A stretch of DNA of 64,000 nucleotides, from assembly GCA_036265385.1 (NCBI GenBank), contig DATAPD010000028.1, positions 26,182-90,181 on the forward strand, read 5' to 3'. The notes beneath the pieces were generated by a model. The model did no database searches, had not been told where the DNA came from, and saw only the letters and a program-made list of their open reading frames with translations. Position numbers and translations under genes: made by a program. This stretch comes from DATAPD01 sp036265385. GTDB lineage: Bacteria > Acidobacteriota > Terriglobia > Terriglobales > Acidobacteriaceae. Positions 52,912 to 62,204 of this stretch are shown here, in pieces; the first letter of the stretch is position 1; the number at the start of each line of letters is the position of its first letter.

Positions 52912-52998
52912 GTTGACGCAATCAGGCGTTAGCACAAGCTTGCGCCGTTTATTCGCCTTTTTGATGGTCAATGAGTGTAATGGCGATTTTTCGCCAAC
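52912..52998. repeat. palindromic repeat, full copy, subfamily with AAGCTTGCGCC
   Basis: Left arm has CAATCAGGCGTTAGCACAAG then CTTGCGCC, identical to that of the copy at 56247. Right arm is GGTCAATGAGTGTAATGGCG then ATTTTTCGCCAAC, with the mini-hairpin GGCGATTTTTCGCC. Confidence 0.85.
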
Positions 52999-53062
52999 CA
53001 TGGCGTAATTTCCGAATGGCCGACAATCCAACCGGAACAGCACCCAATCTGTTGGGTCGCGT

Positions 53063-54820
53063 TTACGGTTGGGCGTTTGTTTCAAACCCACACTGTTGAA
53101 GCAGAACTTGGAAGCGAGGCTGGGCTCGAAAGCGGTCCCATTTGGGATCGACCGGCAGGAAGACCAAATGGACATCACGAGATGCGTAAGCATGCTCAAG
53201 GGCGTCGAATACCTTCTGGTCTTCCTCCGTGCCAGCATAGATGAGCGCTGGGGCATACGGCGGCACGTACCTGGTTCGTGAAAGTTCGTCCAACATAGTA
53301 AGCATTTCGCGCGCTGGTTTGGTTTGTCCAATCCTTGCCAGTATGTACCCTCTCAAGCCAATTGGTTTGCTGTTTCCACCGGAAAGGCGTGTTGCCGTTG
53401 TGAGCGCATCCAGGGCAATATCTGTTTCGCCGAGCTGTTCGGACGCTTGGCCCAGCATCATGTAGCCAACCCAGAATTCGGGATCAATTAAAATGGCTCG
53501 CCGTGCTCGCTCGGCAGCGTGCTCGTAGTCGCGAGCTTGAAAACTCACTTGCGACCCCATGGCTTGGTGAAGCGGCGAGAGGGGTTCGAGCAAGAAAGCC
53601 TGCTCCATCAGCAAGCGAGCTTCTTTATGACGACCCATCTGTGACACAGCATGACTTAGCATCGTGTGTGCCCAGGCGTTGCTGGGATCGAGTGCGACGG
53701 CCTTACGAAAAGCAGTCTCTGCAGCCGAAAAGTCCCATTCGAAAAACCACTGTACCTGCCCCGAAACGTGTTGTGCTTCGGAGAGGCTGGGATTGGCGCG
53801 AATAGCGCTTTCGGCCGCATCGCGTGCTCGAGGCCACATGACCCGTGGGTCCGCATCTCCATTAATCGGTGCGGAGGCAAATGCTTCTGCAAGACCCGCC
53901 CACGCCAACGCATAATCGTGATCAATGTCCGTAGCACGGTTGTAGTATTCGATTGCGAGACGTGTCGTCGCAGGCGTCAACTGGTTCCAGAAACGTCGGC
54001 CGCGGAGGTACAAGTCGTACGCAGCCGTTTCCACACTGTGTCGTCGGGCAACTGATTCCAATCGCTCGGGCGAGAGGTGCAGCTGGACCTGTTCGCTGAT
54101 GGCAAAGGCCACCTCACGCTGCAGCGCCGCTATGCTCACAATGTCGCGGTGGTATGAGTGCGACCATAACTGCACCTGATCGCTTGCGCGGTTCAGCGTG
54201 CACCGAATTTGCCATCGATCTCCGAGATTGCGAATCGAACCTTCGACAATAAACTCGACGTTCAATTCGGTACCGATAGTCGCAAGTGGCTTGGGGCTGC
54301 AGTTATACGACATTACCGACCTTCGTCCAATGACCCTGAGGCGTTGTCGGTCGAGTTGACTGAGCAACGCGATCATATCTTCGGTGAGGCCGTCGGCAAG
54401 GTACTCGTGTGACGGATCGCCGCTGAGATTCACGAACGGCAATACAGCCACCATTATCGTTGTTTCGCGACTGCCAGGAGAGTGCTTCGCCTCGACACTT
54501 GCGACGAAACGGTATCCTTTGCCCGTCACCGTCTCAATGAATGCTGGGGCGTCGGACGAATCGTTCAAGGCCTGCCGAATCTTCCTAACTGCGGTGTTTA
54601 CGCCGGTTTCAACATCGACGAAGATGCCGTCCCCCCAAAGTCTTGCGACGATTTCGTCGCGGGTCACCAGCTCACCGCGCCGAGTAACCAGCAGGATGAG
54701 CAGGTCCATGGGTTGTCGCTCAAGACGCAGGGGTCGTCCCTTGCGCCGCAGCTCGTAAGCGGCCGTGTCAAGTTCGAAGTGTGCAAAGCGAAGTATTTCT
54801 CGTGGGTTTGGTGCGTTCAT
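53063..54820 (-). CDS. winged-helix transcriptional regulator with TolB-N-like and TPR domains
   Basis: The 585 residues start with an OmpR/CadC-type DNA-binding domain (about 8-105: LDTAAYELRRKGRPLRLERQ, GVNTAVRKIRQALNDS, FIETVTGKGYRFVA). A region with VAVLPFVNLSGDPSHEYLAD (about 125-260) follows, as in adenylate-cyclase-like TPR regulators, then about nine TPR-like helical pairs (YYNRATDIDHDYALAWAGLA, FRKAVALDPSNAWAHTMLSH). No membrane helix is evident. It is divergent from the propeller gene at 54986 and may control it. Confidence 0.85.
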   Translation of the reverse strand: MNAPNPREILRFAHFELDTAAYELRRKGRPLRLERQPMDLLILLVTRRGELVTRDEIVARLWGDGIFVDVETGVNTAVRKIRQALNDSSDAPAFIETVTGKGYRFVASVEAKHSPGSRETTIMVAVLPFVNLSGDPSHEYLADGLTEDMIALLSQLDRQRLRVIGRRSVMSYNCSPKPLATIGTELNVEFIVEGSIRNLGDRWQIRCTLNRASDQVQLWSHSYHRDIVSIAALQREVAFAISEQVQLHLSPERLESVARRHSVETAAYDLYLRGRRFWNQLTPATTRLAIEYYNRATDIDHDYALAWAGLAEAFASAPINGDADPRVMWPRARDAAESAIRANPSLSEAQHVSGQVQWFFEWDFSAAETAFRKAVALDPSNAWAHTMLSHAVSQMGRHKEARLLMEQAFLLEPLSPLHQAMGSQVSFQARDYEHAAERARRAILIDPEFWVGYMMLGQASEQLGETDIALDALTTATRLSGGNSKPIGLRGYILARIGQTKPAREMLTMLDELSRTRYVPPYAPALIYAGTEEDQKVFDALEHAYASRDVHLVFLPVDPKWDRFRAQPRFQVLLQQCGFETNAQP

Positions 54821-54985
54821 GCCATCACATGGCAGAAGAGCATGCCATAACTATTGAAGATCTAGCTACTTACATAATCATAAAATCTCCACATCTTCTC
54901 CATGGCCTCATGTAACGAATCTCTTCAGGATAGCCGGGTCGTTGCCGTCAGTTTGGCTTCGGACGGCCGAAAGGAGTGGTTCGAG

Positions 54986-55972
54986 ATGATCATTAGAACT
55001 GAGATCAATTCACAACGGCAAGTCGTTTGCGCGCGCAGTGTCGCGCTTCGTCCAAAGATGTCACATATTGCTGCCGCGGTCGCCGCTGCAATTATGTTGC
55101 TAACCGCGGTCACAGTCGTTCTGGGGCAAAACGTAAGCGCACCCACAAATGGGTTCCCGAGCACGATCGTGCTGCCCGGGGCACGATCGGCGGAGGGTAT
55201 TGCGATCGGACGGGGTTCAACCTTTTATGCGAGCGACTTCCTGGCTGGCGATATCTTCCGGGGAGATTTACGTACAGGCAAGATCGAGCGATTTATCCAT
55301 CCGCCGAACGGACGGCAAGCAGTCGGCCTGAAGGCGGATATTCGTCACGGGCTACTCTTCGTGGCCGGTGGGTTTACAGGTCAGGCATACGTTTACGACC
55401 TCGAGACTGGGGCAGATCTGGCGACGTTCCAGCTTGGTGGAATGATCAACGACGTTGTCATAACCGAGGATGCCGCCTGGTTCACGGATTCAGCACTGCC
55501 TCATCTCTATAGGATTCCAATTGCACCTGGAGGCAAGCCGCGGACGATCGTCGTTACCGGGCCAGCTGCCGATCTGTCCGGTTTTCCAAATCTGAATGGA
55601 ATCGCTGCGACACCCGACGGGAAGACACTTATCGTGTCACACTCTGCTTTGGGGGCGATCTTTACCGTCGATCCAACGAAGGGTGTCAGCAAGACTATCA
55701 ATGGAGTGGCGGTCCCGGCAGTAGACGGCATCCTTCTAAACGGCGGTCGAGTATACGCCGTGCAGGTGGATCTAAACCAAATCGCACAGATCGACCTCAG
55801 CCCAGACTTGTCCACTGGGACTGTAACTGCGGTTATTAACAGCCCGGATTTCGAGTCGCCGACAACGACAGCCAGATTTGGCGATCGACTTGTAGCCGTT
55901 AATGGAAAATACGATACGGGTTTTCCGCCTACCGCTACAACCTTCGAGGTCGTAACTGTTAGGAAGCCCTGA
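54986..55972 (+). CDS. exported SMP-30/gluconolactonase-like beta-propeller protein
   Basis: A 328-residue protein with a hydrophobic export segment (IAAAVAAAIMLLTAVTVVLG). Beta-propeller repeats follow (EGIAIGRGSTFYASDFLAGD, NGIAATPDGKTLIVSHSALG, VDGILLNGGRVYAVQ), the pattern of SMP-30/gluconolactonase-like and superoxide-dismutase-annotated propellers. AGGAG lies about nine bases before the ATG at 54986. Ligand unknown. Confidence 0.75.
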   Translation: MIIRTEINSQRQVVCARSVALRPKMSHIAAAVAAAIMLLTAVTVVLGQNVSAPTNGFPSTIVLPGARSAEGIAIGRGSTFYASDFLAGDIFRGDLRTGKIERFIHPPNGRQAVGLKADIRHGLLFVAGGFTGQAYVYDLETGADLATFQLGGMINDVVITEDAAWFTDSALPHLYRIPIAPGGKPRTIVVTGPAADLSGFPNLNGIAATPDGKTLIVSHSALGAIFTVDPTKGVSKTINGVAVPAVDGILLNGGRVYAVQVDLNQIAQIDLSPDLSTGTVTAVINSPDFESPTTTARFGDRLVAVNGKYDTGFPPTATTFEVVTVRKP

Positions 55973-56486
55973 CGAATTAGTTCAGGTGCTGGATTCGACG
56001 AATCTTAAGATCGAGCCAGCGGCGGAGACAGAGGTAATGGAATGGGCGAGCACCACACCAGGAGGTATTCACAGCCTTGGGACAGCAATAAGCGCCTGCA
56101 GCTCCCAGGCTAATTGATAGCGCACTTTAAATCGCTCGCTGACCGCGCTTGCCGGATCAGTAACGACGAGTGGGCGTATGAATAGGTCTTATTAGGAACG
56201 CCAGCCGTTCGGCAGCTTTAGGATCACGAGCAATTCGAAGTCGATTGTTGTAATCAGGCGTTAGCACAAGCTTGCGCCTTTGTTCGCCAAAATCTGGGTC
56301 AATGAGTGTAATGGCGATCTTTCGCCAACCACGATGCGTAACTGGGATCGTTCCTTCCGCTGAGCGGGTTGCCCATCCGTTGGGTAGACGGAATTGACAT
56401 GACCTACGCCTCAGAGTACAGTAGCGCCGCTCTCGGCGGCTTTCTGCCGGAGTTTTCCGTCCATCCCTGTAACAAAGGAGAACAAC
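55973..56486. other. gene-free stretch with a full repeat copy
   Basis: The stretch holds the repeat at 56247-56329 and, after it, the promoter region of the cupin gene. A minus-strand frame ending RLAFLIRPIHTPTRRY at 56157 runs through the repeat and the cupin gene and looks like chance. Nothing else recognised. Confidence 0.5.
56247..56329. repeat. palindromic repeat, full copy, subfamily with AAGCTTGCGCC
   Basis: TGTTGTAATCAGGCGTTAGC then ACAAGCTTGCGCC on the left; GGTCAATGAGTGTAATGGCG then ATCTTTCGCCAAC on the right. Nearly the same as 52912-52998, so one was probably copied recently from the other. Confidence 0.85.
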
Positions 56487-56849
56487 ATGCGAGTGCGAAT
56501 GGCGTTTTTCGTGGCGGTATGTCTTTGTCTGGGTGTCGTGATCGGGTCGGCGCAGGACGCTGTAAAGGTCGATCCCAAGCACTACAGTGTTGTCTCGGAG
56601 AATGATCAAGTGCGCATCGTTAAGGTGCATTATGACGTGCACGAGAAATCAGTGATGCACAGCCATCCCAATTCAGTAGCTGTATTTCTGTCCGACGGCA
56701 AAGTGAAAATGACGATGCCCGATGGTAAAACGCAAGATATGAGCGTGAAATCGGGGGACACGATGTACACCGCGGCGGGGACGCATTTGCCCGAGAACGT
56801 TGGGGACAAGGCCTTTGACTTGATCCTCGTGGAGTTGAAGGGAAAGTAA
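56487..56849 (+). CDS. exported cupin-domain protein
   Basis: A 120-residue secreted protein with a signal peptide (MAFFVAVCLCLGVVIGSAQD) and a single cupin fold: MHSHPNSVAVFLSDGKVKM gives the HxH and later KSGDTMYTAAGTHLPENVG the second motif. It should bind a metal; substrate unknown. AAGGAG lies six bases before the ATG. The next gene is on the same strand after 116 bp. Confidence 0.85.
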   Translation: MRVRMAFFVAVCLCLGVVIGSAQDAVKVDPKHYSVVSENDQVRIVKVHYDVHEKSVMHSHPNSVAVFLSDGKVKMTMPDGKTQDMSVKSGDTMYTAAGTHLPENVGDKAFDLILVELKGK

Positions 56850-56965
56850 GATCTCTACCTTAACAAAGTGGACGAAGTTATATGGCAATGTGACAACAGA
56901 CTGGCTCGTCTCCAGTTTCTCTGCTTTGGGCGGTCCAAGCGTAATCATTAGTAGATTAGCTCTTC

Positions 56966-57433
56966 ATGAAAAAAATATTCGCTATAGCTCTTATGGCTCT
57001 CTTGGCGGTCGCCATCGCCTCAGGGCAAAAACAGGACCCGACCAGAGATTCAAAAGGAATGGTTGAGCAGGTCATCAGGAAACTGGACAACGAACGCATA
57101 CAAGCACAGATCCATGCGGATGAGGTGGCGCTAGAACGGATCTACGCTGATGATTTCATCGGAGTAGGGCCGAGTGGGACAGTGCGAACTAAGCCTCAGG
57201 TGATTTCAGATTTCACCTCAGGTGATTTGAGATTTCAGTCCATAACCACCGAAGACGTTCGAGTCCGCGTTTATGGAAATGCAGCGGTAGAGACTGGCCG
57301 CTCAACAATGGATGGGCAAGACAAAGGCAAGACAGTGCCCCGCGACACTCGCTTCACCAGAGTGTGGGTCAAGCAGCAAGGCCGCTGGCGATTAGTCGCC
57401 AATCATTATTCGTCCAATATGCCGCGTCAGTAA
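56966..57433 (+). CDS. exported SnoaL/DUF4440-like (NTF2 fold) protein
   Basis: A 155-residue protein with a signal peptide (KKIFAIALMALLAVAIASGQ). The domain pattern is DUF4440: ALERIYADDFIGVGPSGTVR, VYGNAAVETGRSTM, FTRVWVKQQGRWRLVANHYS. Possibly a small-molecule binder. The 3' end is followed by a repeat right arm after 20 bp. Confidence 0.85.
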   Translation: MKKIFAIALMALLAVAIASGQKQDPTRDSKGMVEQVIRKLDNERIQAQIHADEVALERIYADDFIGVGPSGTVRTKPQVISDFTSGDLRFQSITTEDVRVRVYGNAAVETGRSTMDGQDKGKTVPRDTRFTRVWVKQQGRWRLVANHYSSNMPRQ

Positions 57434-57453
57434 AAATTAATTCTCGCCGCTGC

Positions 57454-57486
57454 AATTTTGCAGTGTAATGGCGATTATTCGCCAAC
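57454..57486. repeat. palindromic repeat, right arm only
   Basis: GCAGTGTAATGGCGATTATT then CGCCAAC. The mini-hairpin GGCGATTATTCGCC is kept; the GGTCAATGA start is not. Confidence 0.65.
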
Positions 57487-57569
57487 TTGGACGATCAGCC
57501 GCTTGGATTGTCAACTCCTCGCAAGTGCTAAAGGATTCACGGTAGAGCGGTAAAACGATTTTGCCATGT

Positions 57570-57995
57570 ATGCTCGGGTCTGAGGTTCCCTTGGATAACA
57601 GCCGACGAATCCTCCTGATCGATGACAGTCCCACCGTATTGAAGGCTTTCAGCACGATTTTGGGGCTTCATCCTGACTGGGAAGTTATTGGGAAAGCATT
57701 GAATGGAATTGAAGGCATCGCGCTTTTCCGGGCCTTAGCCCCCAACGTTATCGTGGTCGATTACCAGATGCCCGGCATGACAGGTATTGACGTCGGCCGG
57801 GAGCTTCGGAGAATGGGTTTCAATGGGTTGTTGATCTTGTTCAGCCTTCACGCTGGGAATGAGTTGAACAGTCTCGCGGCAAAAGTCGGGTTCGACGCCG
57901 TGCTTCCAAAAACCACGACATATCCGATTGTGGGAATCATCGAGAAGATGCAAGGCGACCTGCCGCGCTCAAACACCGCAGTTGCATCTTCGTAG
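57570..57995 (+). CDS. single-domain response regulator
   Basis: A CheY-like receiver of about 141 residues with RILLIDDSPTVLKAFSTIL, the phospho-acceptor Asp in VIVVDYQMPGMTG and the conserved Lys in AVLPKTTT. No output domain. No histidine kinase is near. I use the ATG at 57570; a TTG nine bases upstream is open too. The short gene behind it is on the same strand. Confidence 0.85.
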   Translation: MLGSEVPLDNSRRILLIDDSPTVLKAFSTILGLHPDWEVIGKALNGIEGIALFRALAPNVIVVDYQMPGMTGIDVGRELRRMGFNGLLILFSLHAGNELNSLAAKVGFDAVLPKTTTYPIVGIIEKMQGDLPRSNTAVASS

Positions 57996-58054
57996 AGATA
58001 GTCATCTTTTATGAGTTGCTTTGGGACTCTTAAATCTGTTTCCGAGGTTCACCG

Positions 58055-58288
58055 ATGAAAGGCGAAACGCGTGAACGTTGGGAACGTCTTTGCGAGTTGG
58101 CGGCGGATGAACAAGATCACGAGAAGTTACTGGAGCTGGTAAAAGAGATCAACGATTTACTGGAAGCCAAAGAGCAACGGCTGGCGATGCAGCGGAAGCC
58201 TCCTTCCGACGAAAGCAGTTTGGTTTCTGACACTGACGCCCATAGGGCAAGCAAGAATGCGGCCCAAATCTCAGCAGCAAAGCCATAA
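58055..58288 (+). CDS. small coiled-coil protein
   Basis: A 77-residue protein with an N-terminal charged helix (RERWERLCELAADEQDHEKL) and a coiled coil (EINDLLEAKEQRLAMQ), then a Ser/Ala-rich tail. Similar small proteins are common in Acidobacteria near response regulators, as recalled rather than searched. It lies 60 bp after the response regulator. Confidence 0.6.
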   Translation: MKGETRERWERLCELAADEQDHEKLLELVKEINDLLEAKEQRLAMQRKPPSDESSLVSDTDAHRASKNAAQISAAKP

Positions 58289-58440
58289 CGTTTTTGCTGT
58301 ATTGATCTACCTCGGAGAATCCATCACAATCGCCGTCGTTGTTAAGCTTCGACTCGCCTGAACTGACCTGACCGCCGCAGCAGACCGCCAAAACGGCTCA
58401 TCAAAAAGCTGCTCGGACTTGATCCGGAGTTAAAGATTCA

Positions 58441-58653
58441 ATGGCTGACGGAGTCGATCGTCTCATCGCCATCCTCGACATAAGAGCTACGGAACTTGCA
58501 GAATTATCGAACGACGCTCGTGATCTTCTAAAGATTCAACTGTCCCAAGACACACAAGATTTCCTACTCCATCATGCCGAGAACATCACGTCTGAAATTG
58601 CTGTCCTCCGCAAGCTGCTTGAGCAGTTGATAAAACAGTCGGAAGATTCATAG
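58441..58653 (+). CDS. small helical protein
   Basis: A 70-residue protein that is helical throughout (DRLIAILDIRATELAELSND, HHAENITSEIAVLRKLLEQL). No cysteine or membrane segment. No family recognised. It may belong with the response-regulator group upstream. Confidence 0.5.
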   Translation: MADGVDRLIAILDIRATELAELSNDARDLLKIQLSQDTQDFLLHHAENITSEIAVLRKLLEQLIKQSEDS

Positions 58654-58715
58654 GCGGAGCTGGTTGTGTCGAGAGATGCCTGACTGTGAAGCTTCGAGGG
58701 AAGCAGTATTGTCAA

Positions 58716-58748
58716 TTATCGAAATCAGGGCGATTACACTCAAAACAC
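58716..58748. repeat. palindromic repeat, left arm bounding duplicated unit (copy B)
   Basis: TTATCGAAATCAGGGCGATT then ACACTCAAAACAC. The closing CTCAAAACAC is shared with 51351-51383 and not with other left arms, so it belongs to the duplicated unit. Confidence 0.7.
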
Positions 58749-58757
58749 AACCTACTC

Positions 58758-59033
58758 TCAAGGACGCAGCTTATCTTCGGAATACTTCTTTTCAAAATCC
58801 TGCCATTGCCACACAGCCGCTAGATACCCGCCGAGAAGAAAGATGGGGAGCATCAAGAGAGAGGGAACCACACTTTCCCTGAGCGAATGCGAGGAATCAG
58901 ACAACGCGATTCCGAGGAGGACAACCGACCCCAACACGAGGCTGCCCACCATTCCACGTCGCACGAATCGGGCTTTGCCTCCCGCCTTAGCTTCCAGCCA
59001 CTGCTTTCGTTGGATCTGGGAGGAATTCAACAC
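58758..59033 (-). CDS. small membrane protein in duplicated unit, intact copy
   Basis: A 91-residue protein with a polar N-terminus (LNSSQIQRKQWLEAKAGGKA) and two hydrophobic segments (GSLVLGSVVLLGIALS and VVPSLLMLPIFLLGGYLAAV), then WQWQDFEKKYSEDKLRP. Start is the GTG at 59033, which aligns with the ATG of the frameshifted copy; a TTG at 59069 is also open. No family recognised. The whole unit 58716-59115 is bounded by left repeat arms. Confidence 0.65.
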   Translation of the reverse strand: MLNSSQIQRKQWLEAKAGGKARFVRRGMVGSLVLGSVVLLGIALSDSSHSLRESVVPSLLMLPIFLLGGYLAAVWQWQDFEKKYSEDKLRP

Positions 59034-59082
59034 GCGAAAGAGAGCATCGTCGCTCTCCCCCAGAGGCAAGGGCAGTCCGTCA

Positions 59083-59115
59083 GTTGTTGTAATCAGGCGA
59101 TTACACTCATTGACT
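59083..59115. repeat. palindromic repeat, left arm only
   Basis: GTTGTTGTAATCAGGCGATT then ACACTCATTGACT. It closes the 400-bp duplicated unit. Confidence 0.75.
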
Positions 59116-59229
59116 TTCCTAGCCTAAAACATGGGCAACGACTTGATTGGGGGCGACGGTCGAAACCCGTCAGTTCTCCATGCCATCAAAGACAAACAAA
59201 AGCCTGCGCTGCCACGTTACGTGGGGACA

Positions 59230-59262
59230 GTTGTTGAAACAGGCGTAATCACTGATTAACCG
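59230..59262. repeat. palindromic repeat, left arm only
   Basis: GTTGTTGAAACAGGCGTAAT then CACTGATTAACCG. A decayed right arm may end at GGTTACGCC near 59290, next to the stop codon of the kinase gene. Confidence 0.6.
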
Positions 59263-59297
59263 GTCGAAGCGTCTTGAGGGAACTCGCTAGGTTACGC

Positions 59298-62015
59298 CTA
59301 TTTTACTTCCGGTTTCCAATTTAGCAGGATTGTCAGAGGAGAACTTTGTCGGCCGACATAACGAAACATATAAATATTGCCGTTAAGACCGATGTCATAG
59401 AACGACCATGCCGGATGCAAGGGAAGATCGAATAGCTTGTGCACGCTCCCGCTCTCGAACTTTCCAGCAGGCGCTTTGATTGCCGCCACATACAACGTGG
59501 TGCGCGAAGGATTGGTAAAGAACAATTCGTCGCTGCGAGGGCTCCAGCGGGGCTGATCTCCGCCATCGGTGCTGATTTGCCAACGGCCAGTAGCCCCCAC
59601 GCTGTCGGCAGATGCGTTCGCGTCAAACGGAAGTACGTACAGCTCCAGGCGTCCCGATTCGTTGGAAGTGTAGGCAAGCCACTTCCCGTCGGGCGAAAGA
59701 TCTGTTCCATAGTTGACTACGTTCCGCACCAGCGCGTGTGGCTGCTGACCCGGCTTGAGCGGAACGATCCAGATCTCGCCTAGACTGTTGGGGTTAGCGA
59801 CAGCATGAAATTCGCAGACAATGTAATGGCCGTCGGGCGACCAACCCCTAGGAATAACTTCGCCTTCCATCTTGAGCACAACACGTTCGCCGCCTTTTCC
59901 ATCACTGGATCGAATCAGCAGTGAATCTCCTGCGAGGCCATTCTGGTATGCGACCTCACTGCCGTCTGGCGACCAAATTCCATTTGCTCCACCTACAGGG
60001 CCGAGTGTCAGGCGGCTGCGCATACCACTCGTAGACTGAACCCATAAGTCTTCACGCAAACCTGCGTAGGCACTGTAAAGGAGCCGATCACCTTTCGGAG
60101 AAATTCGCAACCCTTGTCCTGACGATTCCGTGATCATTCCTGGTATTTGTCCAACTTGCTTGCCAGAACGGTCAAACAATACGATCTCGTTTGCCGTTGA
60201 ACCGGAACCTTCTTCATATGCTATGGTTCCCGGATCGGACACGCTGAAGGCTGCATAGGCGAACTGACCATCGTAGCCAACGGGTTTCGCAACAACCTCC
60301 GCCTCAGGTAGAAGCGCGTACCGTTTTAAGTCAAATAGCTGCGCTAGCAACGTTCCATCAGGACGAACGTGAAACAAACGGCCTTCGCGTAAGGCCATGT
60401 TGGAGACCACACCCTGTAAGACGATCGGCTGCTGCTTCGTTACGGACGTCACTTGTGCCTGGCTTCCGCCGACGGTTTGCGCAACGAAGGCTAAATGGTC
60501 GCCATCCGGAAAAAAGATTGGGAAGCGATGATTTGCTTCCTTAGGATTCAACTTCGTTACCGGCACGGGCTGCCCGCCAGACGCATTTACTCTTAATAAT
60601 CCGGTAGTACGGGTTCCATATACGATCTCGCCTCTTGCATTCCATGTGCCGCCACGTCCCTCTTGAACCGCGCACACCTCTGAAACAGAACCGGTGCCTA
60701 CATCGATCACTTTCAAGCTTGAACTCGTGAAGAAACCGATTCGCTTGCCATCGGGTGACCAGAATGGGTAGGAGGCACCAGTTGTCCCCTGCAGCGGGAG
60801 TAGAGTTGTACGGTCAAGAAATCGGAGATAAAGCAGGCGGGTGCCAGCATTGTCAGCGCCGCCCATCACGATGCGGGTACCGTCCGGAGAGATCGCCGGC
60901 GGCCCGAATAGGCCACTGAAATTGTATGCCACACCCCTCGAAGAAAGTACTGCGAGAGCTACCCGCGATTGTGGTTTTGCTGATTGAAACCACCCTAGTG
61001 AAGCACCGACCACTCCGATCAGCAAAATCAGTGCGGCCACGAGCCAACCTAGCCATGCGCTCCATCCAACTCGGTGAGCCGACTCGTTCGCTGAACTATT
61101 CGTTCCTGCAGCTATCGCTCGCAGCGTGAGCTTGACGTCCAAGGCGGACTGATAGCGCTCATCGGGCTCTTTTGCAAGACAGATGCGCGTGAGTTGATCC
61201 AAAGCACCGGGCACGGAAGGTTCTATCGTGACAATCGGTTGGGGATCCTTTTCGAGCACCGCACTCGCGACCGAGAGCTGCGACTTTCCTTGAAAGGCTC
61301 GCCTGCCCGTAACCATCTCGTAGAGAACAGCGCCAAAGCTAAAGATGTCTGAGCGCGAGTCCACTGCTTTGCCTTCGATATGCTCTGGGGACATGTACTG
61401 GACAGTCCCGACGATGGTGCCCGCCGCAGTTAGGGGCGAACCTTGGGGACTGGCACTTGTCATTGTGAGTGCCGCTGACAAGAGTGGCGCACTCGAGTCC
61501 AATGCATTCCCGGCCGTTATAGCCGATTTCGCTAGTCCAAAATCCAGTAGCTTGGCGTTGGATTTGGTCAGCATTATGTTTCCAGGTTTTAGATCGCGAT
61601 GCACAATACCTGCACGATGCGCTTTGTCCAGTGCATCAGCAATCTCGATGCCGACCTTCAATGCCTGATGGAGTGGGAGCGCTCCCCTGCGCAAACGATC
61701 TGCTAAGGTCTCACCTTCGAGGTACTCCATAACCAGGAAGTCGGTGCCGTCCTGGTGCCCGACATCGTAAAGGGTGCAGATGTATGGATGTTGAAGCTGT
61801 GAAATAGAGCGGGCCTCCCGTTCAAAGCGGGCCTTCAGGTCGGCATTCTCTCCGAACGCAACAGTGAGGACTTTGATCGCCACTGTGCGGTCGAGTCGTG
61901 TATCGCGAGCGCGATATACCTCACCCATGCCACCCGCACCTACTTGATCTACGATTTCGTAAGGTCCCAATCGGCTTCCATTAGATAAAACCACGCTCTT
62001 ATCCTGAAAACGCAC
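59298..62015 (-). CDS. Ser/Thr protein kinase with C-terminal TolB-type propeller
   Basis: The 905 residues begin with a PknB-type kinase: GAGGMGEVYRARDTRLDRTV, AIKVL with the ATP Lys, HRDLKPGNIML and DFGLAK, then TVQYMSPEHIEG (all within residues 20-225). One membrane helix (about 318-340, GWLVAALILLIGVVGASLGW) separates it from an extracytoplasmic six-bladed TolB/WD40-like propeller (SPDGKRIGFFTSS, SPKGDRLLYSA, SPDGKWLAYTSN). A sensory kinase reading an envelope signal is the likely role. No phosphatase or substrate gene is adjacent. Confidence 0.93.
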   Translation of the reverse strand: MRFQDKSVVLSNGSRLGPYEIVDQVGAGGMGEVYRARDTRLDRTVAIKVLTVAFGENADLKARFEREARSISQLQHPYICTLYDVGHQDGTDFLVMEYLEGETLADRLRRGALPLHQALKVGIEIADALDKAHRAGIVHRDLKPGNIMLTKSNAKLLDFGLAKSAITAGNALDSSAPLLSAALTMTSASPQGSPLTAAGTIVGTVQYMSPEHIEGKAVDSRSDIFSFGAVLYEMVTGRRAFQGKSQLSVASAVLEKDPQPIVTIEPSVPGALDQLTRICLAKEPDERYQSALDVKLTLRAIAAGTNSSANESAHRVGWSAWLGWLVAALILLIGVVGASLGWFQSAKPQSRVALAVLSSRGVAYNFSGLFGPPAISPDGTRIVMGGADNAGTRLLYLRFLDRTTLLPLQGTTGASYPFWSPDGKRIGFFTSSSLKVIDVGTGSVSEVCAVQEGRGGTWNARGEIVYGTRTTGLLRVNASGGQPVPVTKLNPKEANHRFPIFFPDGDHLAFVAQTVGGSQAQVTSVTKQQPIVLQGVVSNMALREGRLFHVRPDGTLLAQLFDLKRYALLPEAEVVAKPVGYDGQFAYAAFSVSDPGTIAYEEGSGSTANEIVLFDRSGKQVGQIPGMITESSGQGLRISPKGDRLLYSAYAGLREDLWVQSTSGMRSRLTLGPVGGANGIWSPDGSEVAYQNGLAGDSLLIRSSDGKGGERVVLKMEGEVIPRGWSPDGHYIVCEFHAVANPNSLGEIWIVPLKPGQQPHALVRNVVNYGTDLSPDGKWLAYTSNESGRLELYVLPFDANASADSVGATGRWQISTDGGDQPRWSPRSDELFFTNPSRTTLYVAAIKAPAGKFESGSVHKLFDLPLHPAWSFYDIGLNGNIYMFRYVGRQSSPLTILLNWKPEVK

Positions 62016-62204
62016 AGCATTCTAGCCTGAGACGCGTTGACTTGAAAGGATTGTCCTCCTAGGAGAACCCGTCGGTCGTGTACGAGTTAGCGTTCATTGG
62101 CCTAGGCGGACCATTTATCGCCGTTAGCCAATTGACCACTTAACTTGTCAGGAATACGCTGTCAACCAACCAGAATCAGAACGGCAGGCTTGCCGTACAG
62201 CTTT

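Noticed and set aside
56157..56642. Minus-strand frame of 161 codons
   Set aside because: It is antisense to the cupin gene and runs through a repeat; composition is not protein-like over most of its length.
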